A DNA stretch of 64,000 nucleotides from Oscillospiraceae bacterium (GTDB lineage Bacteria > Bacillota > Clostridia > Oscillospirales > Oscillospiraceae). The translations under genes and the position numbers were made by a program. Positions 50,303 to 59,627 of the stretch are shown here, piece after piece. The stretch lies in assembly GCA_017458335.1 (NCBI GenBank), contig JAFTFT010000005.1, positions 186,001-250,000 on the forward strand, in the 5' to 3' direction. The notes beneath the pieces were generated by a model. That model searched no databases. It saw only the letters and a list, made by a program, of their open reading frames with translations, and had not been told where the DNA came from. Within the stretch, counting starts at the first letter, position 1, and every line of letters starts with the position of its first letter.

Positions 50303-51777
50303 AGCTCATCCGCATCCATCCCGCGGATAATGTGGCGGTGGCCCTGACCGATCTCGCCGCGGGTGAACACCTGACGGCGGACAGAACAGAGGTCACCGCG
50401 GCAGAGAACATCGCCCGCGGACACAAGATTGCGCTGGGTACGATCCGGGAGGGTGAGCCAGTCGTCAAGTACGGCAATCCGATCGGTATTGCAAAGACGG
50501 AGATCCCGGCTGGGGCCTGGGTCCATGTCCATAACGTGCGGACCGGATTGAGCGAGAGCGCGGACTATGCCTATGACCACAAAACGTTTCCTCTGCCCGC
50601 GGTGGAGCCCAGAACGTTCCGGGGCTACCGCCGTGAGGACGGGCGTGCCGCCGTGCGCAACGAGCTCTGGATCATCCCCACCGTCGGCTGCGTCAACAGC
50701 ATCGCAGCCGCCCTGGTGAAGGAGAATCAGCATCTGGTCACCGGCAGCATCGACGGACTTTACACCTTTGCCCATCCCTTCGGCTGCAGCCAGATGGGGG
50801 AGGACCATGCCCAGACGCGAAAGCTTCTGGCGGCGCTGGTGCGCCATCCCAACGCGGGCGGCGTGCTGGTGCTGAGCCTTGGCTGTGAAAACCTGACACA
50901 GGAACAGTTCAAGGCCGAGCTGGGGGATTGGGACGACCGGAGGGTCAAGTTCCTGGTCTGCCAACAGGCGGAGGACGAGATGTCCGCCGGCGCCGCGCTG
51001 CTGGAAGAGCTGGCGGCCTATGCCGGGCAGTTCCGGCGGGAAGAGATCCCGGCCTCGGAGCTTGTGGTCGGCATGAAATGCGGCGGCTCGGACGGCCTGT
51101 CCGGCATTACGGCCAATCCCACGGTCGGACGTTTTTCCGACCGCCTGGTGGCTCTGGGCGGAAGCACGGTCCTGACCGAGGTGCCGGAGATGTTCGGCGC
51201 GGAAAATATTCTGTTCTCCCGCTGTGAAAGCAGGGAGGTCTTCGACAGGGCAGTGCGGATGGTCAACCGATTCAAGGACTACTTTGTCAGCCACGGCCAG
51301 GTGGTCTATGAAAATCCGAGCCCCGGCAACAAAGCCGGCGGCATCACCACGCTGGAGGACAAATCCTGCGGCTGCGTCCAGAAGGGCGGAAGCGCCCAGA
51401 TCACGGACGTACTGGAATATGCCGAACCCGTGCGCAGAAAGGGACTCAATCTTCTCTCCGGACCGGGCAACGACCTGGTTTCCGCGACGGACCTGACCGC
51501 GGCCGGTGCGCACCTGATCCTCTTTACCACCGGACGCGGTACCCCCTTCGGAGCGCCGGTGCCCACGGTCAAGATTTCCACCAATACCGCGCTGTATGAG
51601 AAGAAGGGCAACTGGATCGATTTTAACGCCGGGACCGTCGCCGAGGGAGAGAGCCCGGATGACGCGGGAAAGCGCCTGCTGGACTTCGTGCTGGAGGTTG
51701 CCGGCGGCCGGCAGACGAAAAACGAACTGCACAACGCCAGAGAAATCTCCATTTTCAAAGACGGCGTGGTGCTCTGA
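50299..51777 (+). CDS. uxaA: Altronate dehydratase
   Basis: The 492-residue enzyme has the N-terminal SAF domain (VAVALTDLAAGEHL) and the catalytic C-terminal domain (GYRREDGRAAVRNELWI, HPFGCSQMGEDHAQT, GMKCGGSDGLSGITANP, GNDLVSATDLTAAGAHLILF). It converts altronate to 2-keto-3-deoxygluconate. It starts at the ATG overlapping the uxaB stop (ATGA). No kdgK or kdgA is in the window. Confidence 0.95.
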   Translation: MKLIRIHPADNVAVALTDLAAGEHLTADRTEVTAAENIARGHKIALGTIREGEPVVKYGNPIGIAKTEIPAGAWVHVHNVRTGLSESADYAYDHKTFPLPAVEPRTFRGYRREDGRAAVRNELWIIPTVGCVNSIAAALVKENQHLVTGSIDGLYTFAHPFGCSQMGEDHAQTRKLLAALVRHPNAGGVLVLSLGCENLTQEQFKAELGDWDDRRVKFLVCQQAEDEMSAGAALLEELAAYAGQFRREEIPASELVVGMKCGGSDGLSGITANPTVGRFSDRLVALGGSTVLTEVPEMFGAENILFSRCESREVFDRAVRMVNRFKDYFVSHGQVVYENPSPGNKAGGITTLEDKSCGCVQKGGSAQITDVLEYAEPVRRKGLNLLSGPGNDLVSATDLTAAGAHLILFTTGRGTPFGAPVPTVKISTNTALYEKKGNWIDFNAGTVAEGESPDDAGKRLLDFVLEVAGGRQTKNELHNAREISIFKDGVVL

Positions 51778-51834
51778 CACCATCAGAGAATACAATTCCG
51801 GGACGCGGAACGAACAGGGAAGGAGGCGGGAGTC

Positions 51835-52545
51835 ATGCCGGTCCAGAACACGGAAAAGAATACGTATGCTGCCGGAACGGGCAGAAACGCCAGAGAGACC
51901 GCCTACCAGATCATACGGGACAAGATCATCGGCTGTGAGCTCAAGCCCGGCGAAGCGATCAGCGACAAGCAGCTTGCCGAAGAACTGCAGATGAGCCGTA
52001 CGCCGGTAAGAGAGGCCCTGATCATCCTGTCCACCAGCAACATGGTTGTTCTGAAGCCCCAGACCGGAACCTTTGTCTCTCCGATCGACGTGCACCGGAT
52101 GGAGACGGAGCAGTTCGCCCGCTACGCGCTGGAGAAGGAGATCATCACCCGGGCCTGCGGCAGGCTCACGGAGGAACACAGATGGCTGTATGAAGAGAAT
52201 CTCCGGACCTACCGGCACTATGCGGAGCTGCCGGGGGAAAACAGGGGAAAGAACCTTTTGCGCCTGGATAACGAGTTTCACCGGATTGCGTTTCTCGCGG
52301 TCGGCAGGGAGGAAAACTACCGCATTCAGTTTGGCCAGCTCCAGCACATTGAGCGCATGCGTATGCTGAGCCTGCATTTCATGGGGCAGGAGACCAACCT
52401 GAAAGACCACACCGGACTCTATCATGCGATCGCGGACGGAGACCTGAAAACCACGCTGGACAGGCTGGAGGTTCATATGGGCCGTTACCGGGAGAATCTG
52501 GCCGCGGTGCAGGAGCGTTATCCAAACTATTTCAGCATGAGCTGA
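51835..52545 (+). CDS. GntR-family (FadR subfamily) regulator
   Basis: The 236-residue protein has an N-terminal winged helix-turn-helix (AYQIIRDKIIGCELKPGEAI; SDKQLAEELQMSRTPVREAL) and a helical FCD ligand domain with metal-binding residues (DNEFHRIAF, HTGLYHAI). Members often repress uronate catabolic genes, and location suggests it controls this operon. The ATG follows GAAGGAGGCGG. Confidence 0.9.
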   Translation: MPVQNTEKNTYAAGTGRNARETAYQIIRDKIIGCELKPGEAISDKQLAEELQMSRTPVREALIILSTSNMVVLKPQTGTFVSPIDVHRMETEQFARYALEKEIITRACGRLTEEHRWLYEENLRTYRHYAELPGENRGKNLLRLDNEFHRIAFLAVGREENYRIQFGQLQHIERMRMLSLHFMGQETNLKDHTGLYHAIADGDLKTTLDRLEVHMGRYRENLAAVQERYPNYFSMS

Positions 52546-52626
52546 CGGGAGAATAACGACATGCCTGCTTTGCGTGAAAGGCCGGGATTCCGAATCCGGT
52601 CGAGGGCGCGGGGAAGGCAAAAACTT

Positions 52627-52668
52627 GAAAACGCATCAGACTGCACACGAAAGGTCTGATGCGTTTTC
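52627..52668 (+). terminator. Terminator of the uronate operon
   Basis: GAAAACGCATCAGAC and GTCTGATGCGTTTTC form a perfect 15-bp stem with a 12-base loop. Confidence 0.85.
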
Positions 52669-52748
52669 CGATTTCGGAAACAGATGAATGGTCGCTGTAA
52701 ACATGCACAAAAAACAGTTCAAAAATTTGTTCATACTGCCGGTCCTGT

Positions 52749-52777
52749 TTGACAAAATATACAAGGCGGACTATAAT
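52749..52777 (+). promoter_or_regulatory. Promoter of the sugar ABC operon
   Basis: TTGACA (52749-52754) and TATAAT (52772-52777) are 17 bases apart. Confidence 0.85.
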
Positions 52778-52789
52778 GCAGAACTAGAG

Positions 52790-52810
52790 TTACCGAATCC
52801 ATATCGGTAA
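52790..52810. promoter_or_regulatory. Candidate repressor operator
   Basis: TTACCGA and TCGGTAA are a perfect 7-bp palindrome spaced by 7 bases, centred about 20 bases downstream of the -10, a typical roadblock position for a sugar-responsive repressor. No LacI gene is adjacent. Confidence 0.55.
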
Positions 52811-52841
52811 TCCAGAAAGAATCAGAAAAGGAGAAATCAGC

Positions 52842-54104
52842 ATGAAAAAGAAGTTATTTGCACTCTTCCTGATTGCCGCGCTCATGCTCTGCATGATCCC
52901 CGCAGCCTTCGCGGCGGACGATGAGATCACCCTCGATGTCATCATCTGCCAGTACGGCCCAAACACCAATGAATGGTTCCTGGGCAAGGGCATGGACGGC
53001 TCCAACTTCGTTGAGAAGTTCGAAGCGGCCAACCCCGGCATCAAGCTGAATCTGGACGTGGTGTCCTGGAACGATGTCTACACAGAAGTCGATACGCGTA
53101 TCGCCAACAACAACGCGCCCGACATTCTGAACATCGACGTCTTTGCCAACTACGCGAATGAAGGCCTCCTGCTTCCTGTGAAGGATTACTGCCCGGATGA
53201 CCTGTTCGCCGATTTCTTCCCCTCCTTCATTGACCAGTCCATCATCGACGACACATGCTGGGCGGTTCCCGATCTGGCTTCCGCCCGCGCCCTGTTCTAC
53301 AACGTCGACATCCTCAACGAGGTCGGCGTGGAAGTGCCCACCACCTGGGCAGAGCTGCAGGATGTTTCTCAGGCAATCATCGACTTCTATGACGGTGAGA
53401 TCTATCCCTGGGGCATTGACATGACCACCGATGAAGGCCAGGCTGCCTTTGCGTACTACACCTGGGGCAACGGCGGCGGCTTTGTCGACGCCAACGGCGA
53501 CTGGGCGGTCAACTCTCCGGAGAACGTCGAAGCCATTGAGTATGCCATCAGCCTCGTGAACGACGGCTATACCAACCCGAACCCGGCAACCCAGACCCGT
53601 TATGACCTGCAGGATATGTTTGCCGCCGGCAAGCTCGCCATGGTCATCGCCCCGAACCAGCTCCCGACCTACGTCGCGGATAAGGGCGGCGAGATCAACA
53701 TGGCCACCGCAGGCCTGCCTGCCAACGAGGGCAAGGCTTCTTCCTCCGTCGGTGTCATGGACCGCGTTATGGCCTTCAAGGACGATTCCGCTCCCGACCA
53801 GGCTGCGCGCAACGAAGCCATCGGCAAGTTCCTGAAGTTCTTCTATGATCCTGAGAACTACGTCGGCTGGGTCAGCATGGAAGGCTTCCTCCCCGCCGTG
53901 AACTCCGCGGTTGAAGCACTTGTCGCGGCCGATCCCAGCTTCGAGGCGTGGCTGGATGTTCTCGGCGGCTGCCAGTTCTATCCCACTGCCAAGGCGGAAT
54001 GGGATCAGGTGAAGCAGGGCGTCATCGCTGCCGAGCAGAATGCTCTGACCGGCGCGGATGTCCAGGCCGAACTCGACAAGTTGCAGGCAGAGCTCACAAA
54101 GTAA
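52842..54104 (+). CDS. Sugar ABC transporter substrate-binding protein
   Basis: The 420-residue extracellular solute-binding protein family 1 member has a signal peptide (1-24, ending AAFA), then ITLDVIICQYGPNT and NPGIKLNLDVVSWNDVYTEV, and ends in a lysine. No lipobox is evident. Codon use indicates high expression. The ligand is probably an oligosaccharide, perhaps a pectin fragment given the neighbours. The ATG follows AAGGAGAAATCAGC. Confidence 0.9.
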   Translation: MKKKLFALFLIAALMLCMIPAAFAADDEITLDVIICQYGPNTNEWFLGKGMDGSNFVEKFEAANPGIKLNLDVVSWNDVYTEVDTRIANNNAPDILNIDVFANYANEGLLLPVKDYCPDDLFADFFPSFIDQSIIDDTCWAVPDLASARALFYNVDILNEVGVEVPTTWAELQDVSQAIIDFYDGEIYPWGIDMTTDEGQAAFAYYTWGNGGGFVDANGDWAVNSPENVEAIEYAISLVNDGYTNPNPATQTRYDLQDMFAAGKLAMVIAPNQLPTYVADKGGEINMATAGLPANEGKASSSVGVMDRVMAFKDDSAPDQAARNEAIGKFLKFFYDPENYVGWVSMEGFLPAVNSAVEALVAADPSFEAWLDVLGGCQFYPTAKAEWDQVKQGVIAAEQNALTGADVQAELDKLQAELTK

Positions 54105-54145
54105 GCTCTGATTCCGATTATTCCGCAAGTTACAGCATGATCTGA

Positions 54146-54178
54146 ACAGGGCCGGCTGAGATGGTCAGCCGGCCCTGT
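54146..54178 (+). terminator. Strong hairpin after the sugar-binding protein gene
   Basis: ACAGGGCCGGCTGA and TCAGCCGGCCCTGT form a perfect 14-bp stem with a 5-base loop. It probably raises binding-protein mRNA over permease mRNA. Confidence 0.75.
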
Positions 54179-54220
54179 CCCATCTTACGCTTTTTCACCG
54201 CTTACCCAAGGAGGATGGTC

Positions 54221-55108
54221 ATGAACACCGGACTCAACCGAACCAAATGGGAGCCCTATGTGTGGCTCCTGCCCAGTATTCTGCTGATTGCGATCTTTGT
54301 CGTGTTTCCGATTCTGATCGTCTTCAAGCTCTCTTTCAGTGAGATCTCAAAAGCCGGCGTGATCGGCGGATTCATCGGCTTTGACAACTATGTCGAAGCG
54401 GTGCATCTGCCCGCGTTCAAGACCGTCATGCTGAACACCCTCTGGTGGGTGCTCTCGGTGGTCATCCTGTCCACGCTTCTCGGCTTCATCATCGCCATGG
54501 TTCTGAACCAGAAGTTCCACGGACAGAAGATCGCCCGCGCCATCATGGTTTTCCCCTGGGCGACCTCACTGGTTATCCAGGCTTCGGTCTGGAACTATAT
54601 CATCAAGGCGGAGTACGGCAACCTGAACAATGTCCTGCTGAATCTGGGCATCATCCGTCAGGCGATCAACTGGCGATCCAGCTATCAGATCGAATTTGTC
54701 TGGGAGTGCTGGGTCGGTATCTTTGTCACGGTGCCGTTTGTGACGTTCTGCGTGCTCTCCGGCCTGCAGTCCATCGACGGATCGCTCTACGAGGCGGCCA
54801 CCATGGACGGAGCGGGCTTCTGGCACAAGCTGCGCCATATCACGCTGCCGATGGTGCGGCCGTCGCTCACGGTAAGCACGGTGCTGAACATCATCTACGT
54901 CTTCAATTCCTTCCCGATCGTCTATACCATGACGAAGGGCGCACCGGCCCACAAGACGGACACGATGATCACCTATCTGTATATGCTGTCGTTCTATGAG
55001 CGGAAGAAAGGACCGGCCACCGCGCTGTCAGTAATCGGCTTCCTGATCCTCTGCGTCTGTGCCGGAATCTATATGATGACGGTTATGCGGAAGGAGGAAG
55101 AGCTGTGA
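54221..55108 (+). CDS. Sugar ABC transporter permease (MalF-like)
   Basis: The 295-residue membrane protein has six helices and the ABC-permease EAA loop (YEAATMDGAGFWHKLRHITLP). The start at 54221 follows AAGGAGG. It overlaps the next permease by 4 bases. Confidence 0.92.
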   Translation: MNTGLNRTKWEPYVWLLPSILLIAIFVVFPILIVFKLSFSEISKAGVIGGFIGFDNYVEAVHLPAFKTVMLNTLWWVLSVVILSTLLGFIIAMVLNQKFHGQKIARAIMVFPWATSLVIQASVWNYIIKAEYGNLNNVLLNLGIIRQAINWRSSYQIEFVWECWVGIFVTVPFVTFCVLSGLQSIDGSLYEAATMDGAGFWHKLRHITLPMVRPSLTVSTVLNIIYVFNSFPIVYTMTKGAPAHKTDTMITYLYMLSFYERKKGPATALSVIGFLILCVCAGIYMMTVMRKEEEL

Positions 55109-56697
55109 GATACCCGGAAATCCGTCAACAGAACCGGCGGATGCTGATCCTGATGCTGGCCGGCCTGATATTGACGCTGATCCTGATGAGCCTCCCGCTG
55201 TACAGCTTCGATGTCGGCATCTACACCAAGAAATCCGGCAACACCTTTGTCGGAGACGAGAAGTATCAGGCGGTACGGGCGGAAGTCGAAGCCGTGGCGG
55301 AGGACTACCGCGCCCAGGGCTTTAATGTGGAGATCGAGGAGAATGTCCTGGAGCGTGTCAACTCCAAAGGAAACACCACTTCCCTCATCACCTTCACGGT
55401 GACCGAACGCTACAGCAAGAACATCTTCGCTTTTCTTGGGAAGGGACTTTCGTCCTCTCTGGTCGCGGCGGCCATCCTGGTGTTGATGGCGGCAGCGCTC
55501 GTCTGTGAACTGGCGGGGCTGGCCGGCACGGACGATCTGGTGCCACGGTATCTGGGCCGGAAAAGCAGACGCCTGCGCAGCGGAGCGATCGCGGCGCTGG
55601 TGCTTTCGTTGCTGCTGGTGCCGGTGTTTATCCTGATGAACAACGTCATTTTTTCGCGGCAGCTCTCCCTGTATAACGCGGAGCTGATCACGGAGGGGAA
55701 AGACGCACTCTTCGCGAAGCTGGACAGCTTCTTCTTTGATGGGAAAATGGGCGAGAATATCGGGGATGCGCTCGGCGGGCTGAAAATCTCCCACTCGCCG
55801 ATGATCTGGATCTGGTTTGCGACGTTGTTTGTCTCGCTTCTGGCGGCAATTTCTCTCCGTTACGGCGAGATCAAAAGCGGCCTGCTCCGCGGTATCCTCT
55901 ATGTTTTCGTGGCTGTCGTCTGCCTGATTACGCTCTATCCGTACTACGTCATGACCATCACGGCTTTCCACTCCAACGCCGAGACACTGGACATGTACTT
56001 CCTGCACATGTTCCCCACAAAATGGATCTGGAGCAACCTGACGGATATCGTTCAGCGCGGCGTGCCGCGGTACCTGCTGAACTCGCTCTTTGTGGCGGGC
56101 GGGGCGACGGCGCTGGCCATGCTCTGCGGCGTTCCGGCGGCCTACGCCATGGCGCGGATGAACTTTGTAGGGAAAAAGGCTTTCCTGGGCTTTGTGATCA
56201 TGAGCCAGATGTTCTCACCGGTGGTGCTGCTGATCGGCATCTCCCAGCTGATGAACACGCTTCATCTGAACAATACCCTCTGGGGCCTGATGCTCATCAA
56301 CGCGGCCTTCAACCAGGCCTTCGCCATCTGGCTTCTGCGGGGAACCTTTGTGTCGATCTCTTCGGAGATGGAGCAGGCCGCAATGATCGACGGCTGCGGC
56401 ACGGTGGGCGCACTGACCAGGGTGCTGATCCCGATGGCGGCGCCCGGAATCGTGACGGCGCTGATCTTCGTGTTCATCAACGCCTGGAACGAGTACACCA
56501 TTGCGACGGTGCTGATCTCGACGGCGCAAAACCGCCCGATCACCGTGGGTATCACGCAGTTCAGCTCCTTCAACATGATCGAGTGGCAGTACATGTTTGC
56601 CGCTTCCCTGCTGGCGACGATCCCGGTGGTGATTCTCTTCATGAGCATTGAGAAGTACCTGACAGCGGGATTGACCTCCGGCGGCGTCAAAGGGTAA
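55105..56697 (+). CDS. Sugar ABC transporter permease (MalG-like) with long N-terminal extension
   Basis: The 530-residue protein is nearly twice the usual 275-300 residues. Only the C-terminal 270 residues form the standard MalG permease with EAA loop (EQAAMIDGCGTVGALTRVLIP). The first 260 add about four helices enclosing a predicted exposed region (SFDVGIYTKKSG to TERYSKN) and a second loop. The start is GTG at 55105, coupled to the previous gene. No ATPase gene follows, so a shared MsmX-type ATPase elsewhere is likely. Confidence 0.88.
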   Translation: MRYPEIRQQNRRMLILMLAGLILTLILMSLPLYSFDVGIYTKKSGNTFVGDEKYQAVRAEVEAVAEDYRAQGFNVEIEENVLERVNSKGNTTSLITFTVTERYSKNIFAFLGKGLSSSLVAAAILVLMAAALVCELAGLAGTDDLVPRYLGRKSRRLRSGAIAALVLSLLLVPVFILMNNVIFSRQLSLYNAELITEGKDALFAKLDSFFFDGKMGENIGDALGGLKISHSPMIWIWFATLFVSLLAAISLRYGEIKSGLLRGILYVFVAVVCLITLYPYYVMTITAFHSNAETLDMYFLHMFPTKWIWSNLTDIVQRGVPRYLLNSLFVAGGATALAMLCGVPAAYAMARMNFVGKKAFLGFVIMSQMFSPVVLLIGISQLMNTLHLNNTLWGLMLINAAFNQAFAIWLLRGTFVSISSEMEQAAMIDGCGTVGALTRVLIPMAAPGIVTALIFVFINAWNEYTIATVLISTAQNRPITVGITQFSSFNMIEWQYMFAASLLATIPVVILFMSIEKYLTAGLTSGGVKG

Positions 56698-56698
56698 T

Positions 56699-56726
56699 AA
56701 AAACCCCGCCGAAAGGCGGGGTTTTT
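56699..56726 (+). terminator. Terminator of the sugar ABC operon
   Basis: AAAAACCCCGCC and GGCGGGGTTTTT pair perfectly around GAAA. Confidence 0.95.
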
Positions 56727-56773
56727 GATGCGGGATAATCTTTTCACAGACTTTAAAATATAACAGGTGGCGT

Positions 56774-58873
56774 ATGAATGCAAGAGAAGCTTTAAAAGTA
56801 TACTTCGGATATGATTCCTTCAAACGAGGACAGGAAGAGGTTGTTGCCGCAATTCTCGCCGGACGGGATGTGCTGGCTGTTATGCCAACCGGAGCGGGAA
56901 AGTCTGTGTGCTACCAACTGCCGGCTTTGCTTTTACCGGGAATTACCATTGTTATTTCACCGCTGATCTCCCTCATGCAGGATCAGGTGAGTGCTTTGAG
57001 GGAAGCGGGAATCCCCGCCGGATATATCAATTCGTCACTGACGGAGGCGCAGATTCTAACGGCCTATGAGAGAACACGGCAAGGAGTGTACAAACTTCTG
57101 TATATTGCGCCCGAACGCCTGGAGAGCAATGAATTCAATCGCCTTGCGGACAGCATAGATATCTCCATGGTAACAGTTGACGAGGCACATTGTATTTCAC
57201 AGTGGGGGCAGGATTTCAGACCGAGCTACCTGAAAATTGTCGATTTTGTCGATCGCCTGCCGAACAGACCGGTTGTTGCAGGTTTCACGGCTACAGCTAC
57301 GGAAGAAGTGAGAAACGATATTTGCTGCGTCCTTAAACTACAGAATCCCAAAACGGTGCTTACCGGCTATGACCGTGAAAACCTTTATTTTGAGGTGGTG
57401 GAATGCAGGAAAAAAGATGATTATGTGCTGACATACATCAAGGCACATCCTGCTGACAGCGGCATTGTCTACTGTGCCACAAGAAAGAACGTGGATTCTT
57501 TATATGAAGTGCTGATCAAAGAGGGAATCCCGGCAGCAAGATACCATGCGGGAATGAGCAACGAAGACAGAGCAGAAAACCAGAAGGACTTTATTTATGA
57601 TAAATCTCCGGTGATTGTTGCTACGAATGCCTTCGGGATGGGAATTGATAAGTCCAATGTAAGATTTGTCATCCATTACAACATGCCTCAGAGCATGGAA
57701 AACTATTACCAGGAAGCCGGACGGGCGGGAAGAGATGGTGAGCAGGCACAATGTATTCTGCTGTTTTCTGCTCAAGATATCGTGATAAACAAGTTCCTGC
57801 TTGAGAATAAGGCTTTTATGGATATTCCGGATGAAGATATTGAACTGATTCGAGAGCGGGATACCAGAAGACTACAGCTTATGGAGAGATACTGCAAAAC
57901 ATCCGGGTGCCTTAGAAATTATATTCTCGAATATTTTGGCGAAAAGAAAAGCAGTCCGTGTGAACATTGCGGGAACTGTAACGGACTATTTACAGAGCTT
58001 GATATGACAGAAGAGGCAAAGCAGGTCATCAACTGCGTTTATGAAGCCAGGGGAAGATATGGAATGAGGGTCGTTCTTGGAACACTCCTCGGCGCCAACC
58101 GGGCAAGATTGAAAGAACTGGGAACAACGGAATACAAAACATTCGGAGCCCTGAAAGACAGATCAGAATCTGATCTTCGGAAACTTCTGAACAAATTGCT
58201 GGCCGATGGTTATCTCTTTCAGACGGATGACCTTTATCAGGTGATTCGTTTAGGAAATATCATGCCGCTCAGGGATCCGAAGACACATGTTATGGTTCGC
58301 TTCCCTCTGAAAAAGCAACACGAACACGAGAAAAAAGAACAAATCAAGAAGAGCATGGATACTCTTACAAAGTACGGTTACGAACTTTTTGATGCTCTTC
58401 GCAATCTCAGAATTGAAATTGCGAGAGAAGAGGGGGTCCCACCGTATATCATCTTCAGTGATAAAACACTTAGAAACATGAGTGCGAAGCTACCTCGGGA
58501 TAAAACGGCGATGCTGAGTGTCTCGGGTGTAGGGGAAGTAAAGTATGAAAAATTCGGAGAACGCTTCATACAGGCCATAGCGGAATTCCTGGATGATCAT
58601 CCTAACGTCGTCACGAGTATAGATGAAAAAGCGGCAGAAGCCGGGCAGTATGACAGCTTATCTTCTGCTGCGGGGGCACCATCTGCGAGAGCAGAATATA
58701 ACCGGAAGGTGAACAGGCCTGACGGGGCTGGTGCTTCATGGACGGAGGAAGAGGACAGACAACTGGAAAATGAATATCATGCCGGGATGAGCATTTCTGA
58801 GATGGCAGAGGTACATGACCGGACAAAAGGCGGAATACGCTCAAGGCTGCGCAAACACGGGCTTATAGAATAG
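56774..58873 (+). CDS. recQ: ATP-dependent DNA helicase RecQ with Myb-like C-terminal tail
   Basis: The 699-residue protein has the RecQ helicase core ([46 protein letters not shown]), the zinc-binding Cys cluster ([18 protein letters not shown]), a winged-helix RQC and an HRDC domain (about 505-590). The last 50 residues ([20 protein letters not shown] ... [11 protein letters not shown]) resemble a Myb/RSRLKK DNA-binding module not present in E. coli RecQ. Base and codon use are clearly more AT-rich than the flanking operons, suggesting horizontal origin. Confidence 0.93.
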   Translation: MNAREALKVYFGYDSFKRGQEEVVAAILAGRDVLAVMPTGAGKSVCYQLPALLLPGITIVISPLISLMQDQVSALREAGIPAGYINSSLTEAQILTAYERTRQGVYKLLYIAPERLESNEFNRLADSIDISMVTVDEAHCISQWGQDFRPSYLKIVDFVDRLPNRPVVAGFTATATEEVRNDICCVLKLQNPKTVLTGYDRENLYFEVVECRKKDDYVLTYIKAHPADSGIVYCATRKNVDSLYEVLIKEGIPAARYHAGMSNEDRAENQKDFIYDKSPVIVATNAFGMGIDKSNVRFVIHYNMPQSMENYYQEAGRAGRDGEQAQCILLFSAQDIVINKFLLENKAFMDIPDEDIELIRERDTRRLQLMERYCKTSGCLRNYILEYFGEKKSSPCEHCGNCNGLFTELDMTEEAKQVINCVYEARGRYGMRVVLGTLLGANRARLKELGTTEYKTFGALKDRSESDLRKLLNKLLADGYLFQTDDLYQVIRLGNIMPLRDPKTHVMVRFPLKKQHEHEKKEQIKKSMDTLTKYGYELFDALRNLRIEIAREEGVPPYIIFSDKTLRNMSAKLPRDKTAMLSVSGVGEVKYEKFGERFIQAIAEFLDDHPNVVTSIDEKAAEAGQYDSLSSAAGAPSARAEYNRKVNRPDGAGASWTEEEDRQLENEYHAGMSISEMAEVHDRTKGGIRSRLRKHGLIE

Positions 58874-58905
58874 TGAAGTTTTTGTATAACGAGCCTGGAA
58901 AAAAT

Positions 58906-58944
58906 TGATTCATACATCTTTGATTCCCAAAGATGTATGAATCA
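58906..58944. terminator. Terminator-like hairpin after recQ
   Basis: A perfect 16-bp stem (58906-58921 with 58929-58944) has an A run on its left flank and GTAAAT on the right, so the T-rich side faces the minus strand; it may still end recQ transcription. Confidence 0.6.
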
Positions 58945-58974
58945 GTAAATTGAAGACGGAAGGAGACAAACCAT

Positions 58975-59334
58975 ATGGCATCAAGCAGAGCGTATCTTGA
59001 TTTTGTCCTGGATCAGCTTTCGGGACTCGAGGATATCACATACCGGGGCATGATGGGGGAATTCATCCTCTATGATCGCGACAGGATCTTCGGCGGCATC
59101 TATGATGACCGTCTGCTGGTAAAAGATGTACCGGCGGCGAGAAAACTGATGCCGCAGGCAGTATTGGAAAGGCCTTACGAAGGCGCGAAACCCATGCTGC
59201 TTGTCGATGAGATCGACAACCGGGAGCGCCTGCAGGATCTGGTTCAAGCCATGTATTCAGAGCTCCCGGAACCAAAAAGGAAGATATCACACTGTCAAGA
59301 TTTAAATAGTTCAGATCTGAAAAGCGAGGGATAG
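58975..59334 (+). CDS. TfoX N-terminal domain protein
   Basis: The 119-residue protein matches the TfoX-N fold (YRGMMGEFILYDRDRIFGGIYDDRLLVK; YEGAKPMLLVDEIDN). Family members include competence regulators, but single-domain forms in Firmicutes are uncharacterised. The ATG follows GAAGGAGAC. The last 15 residues (about ISHCQDLNSSDLKSEG) overlap the 3' end of the oppositely oriented toxin gene and probably replace the original tail. Confidence 0.85.
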   Translation: MASSRAYLDFVLDQLSGLEDITYRGMMGEFILYDRDRIFGGIYDDRLLVKDVPAARKLMPQAVLERPYEGAKPMLLVDEIDNRERLQDLVQAMYSELPEPKRKISHCQDLNSSDLKSEG

Positions 59335-59627
59335 TCTGAACGACCATCAAAAATATGATACACAAAAACCGTGTCACCAATCAGGCGATAGATGATGATG
59401 TATTTCTCAACAACGATAAATCGATATCCAAGCTTACGCAGCTCCGATTCCCGCATGGCAGGGCCCGAAAGAGGAAAACGAGTAAGCTGCTCAAGTGTAT
59501 CATAAATCTTATCCGAGATCTTACGGGCTGAGTCTACACCGACAAGGGAGAGGTACAACTGCGCGATCTCTTCCAGCTCGCTCTGTGCCGGGTCAAGAAT
59601 CTGTACAGCGTATGTTTTTTCAGTCAT
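59295..59627 (-). CDS. RelE/ParE-family toxin
   Basis: The 110-residue protein has the ParE/RelE pattern (YAVQILDPAQSELEEIAQLYL; LGYRFIVVEKYIIIYRL; VFVYHIFDGRSDY). RelE toxins cleave mRNA on ribosomes, ParE toxins poison gyrase; I cannot tell which. The start at 59627 overlaps the antitoxin stop by 8 bases. Its 3' end overlaps the convergent tfoX-like gene by 40 bases. Confidence 0.88.
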   Translation of the reverse strand: MTEKTYAVQILDPAQSELEEIAQLYLSLVGVDSARKISDKIYDTLEQLTRFPLSGPAMRESELRKLGYRFIVVEKYIIIYRLIGDTVFVYHIFDGRSDYPSLFRSELFKS

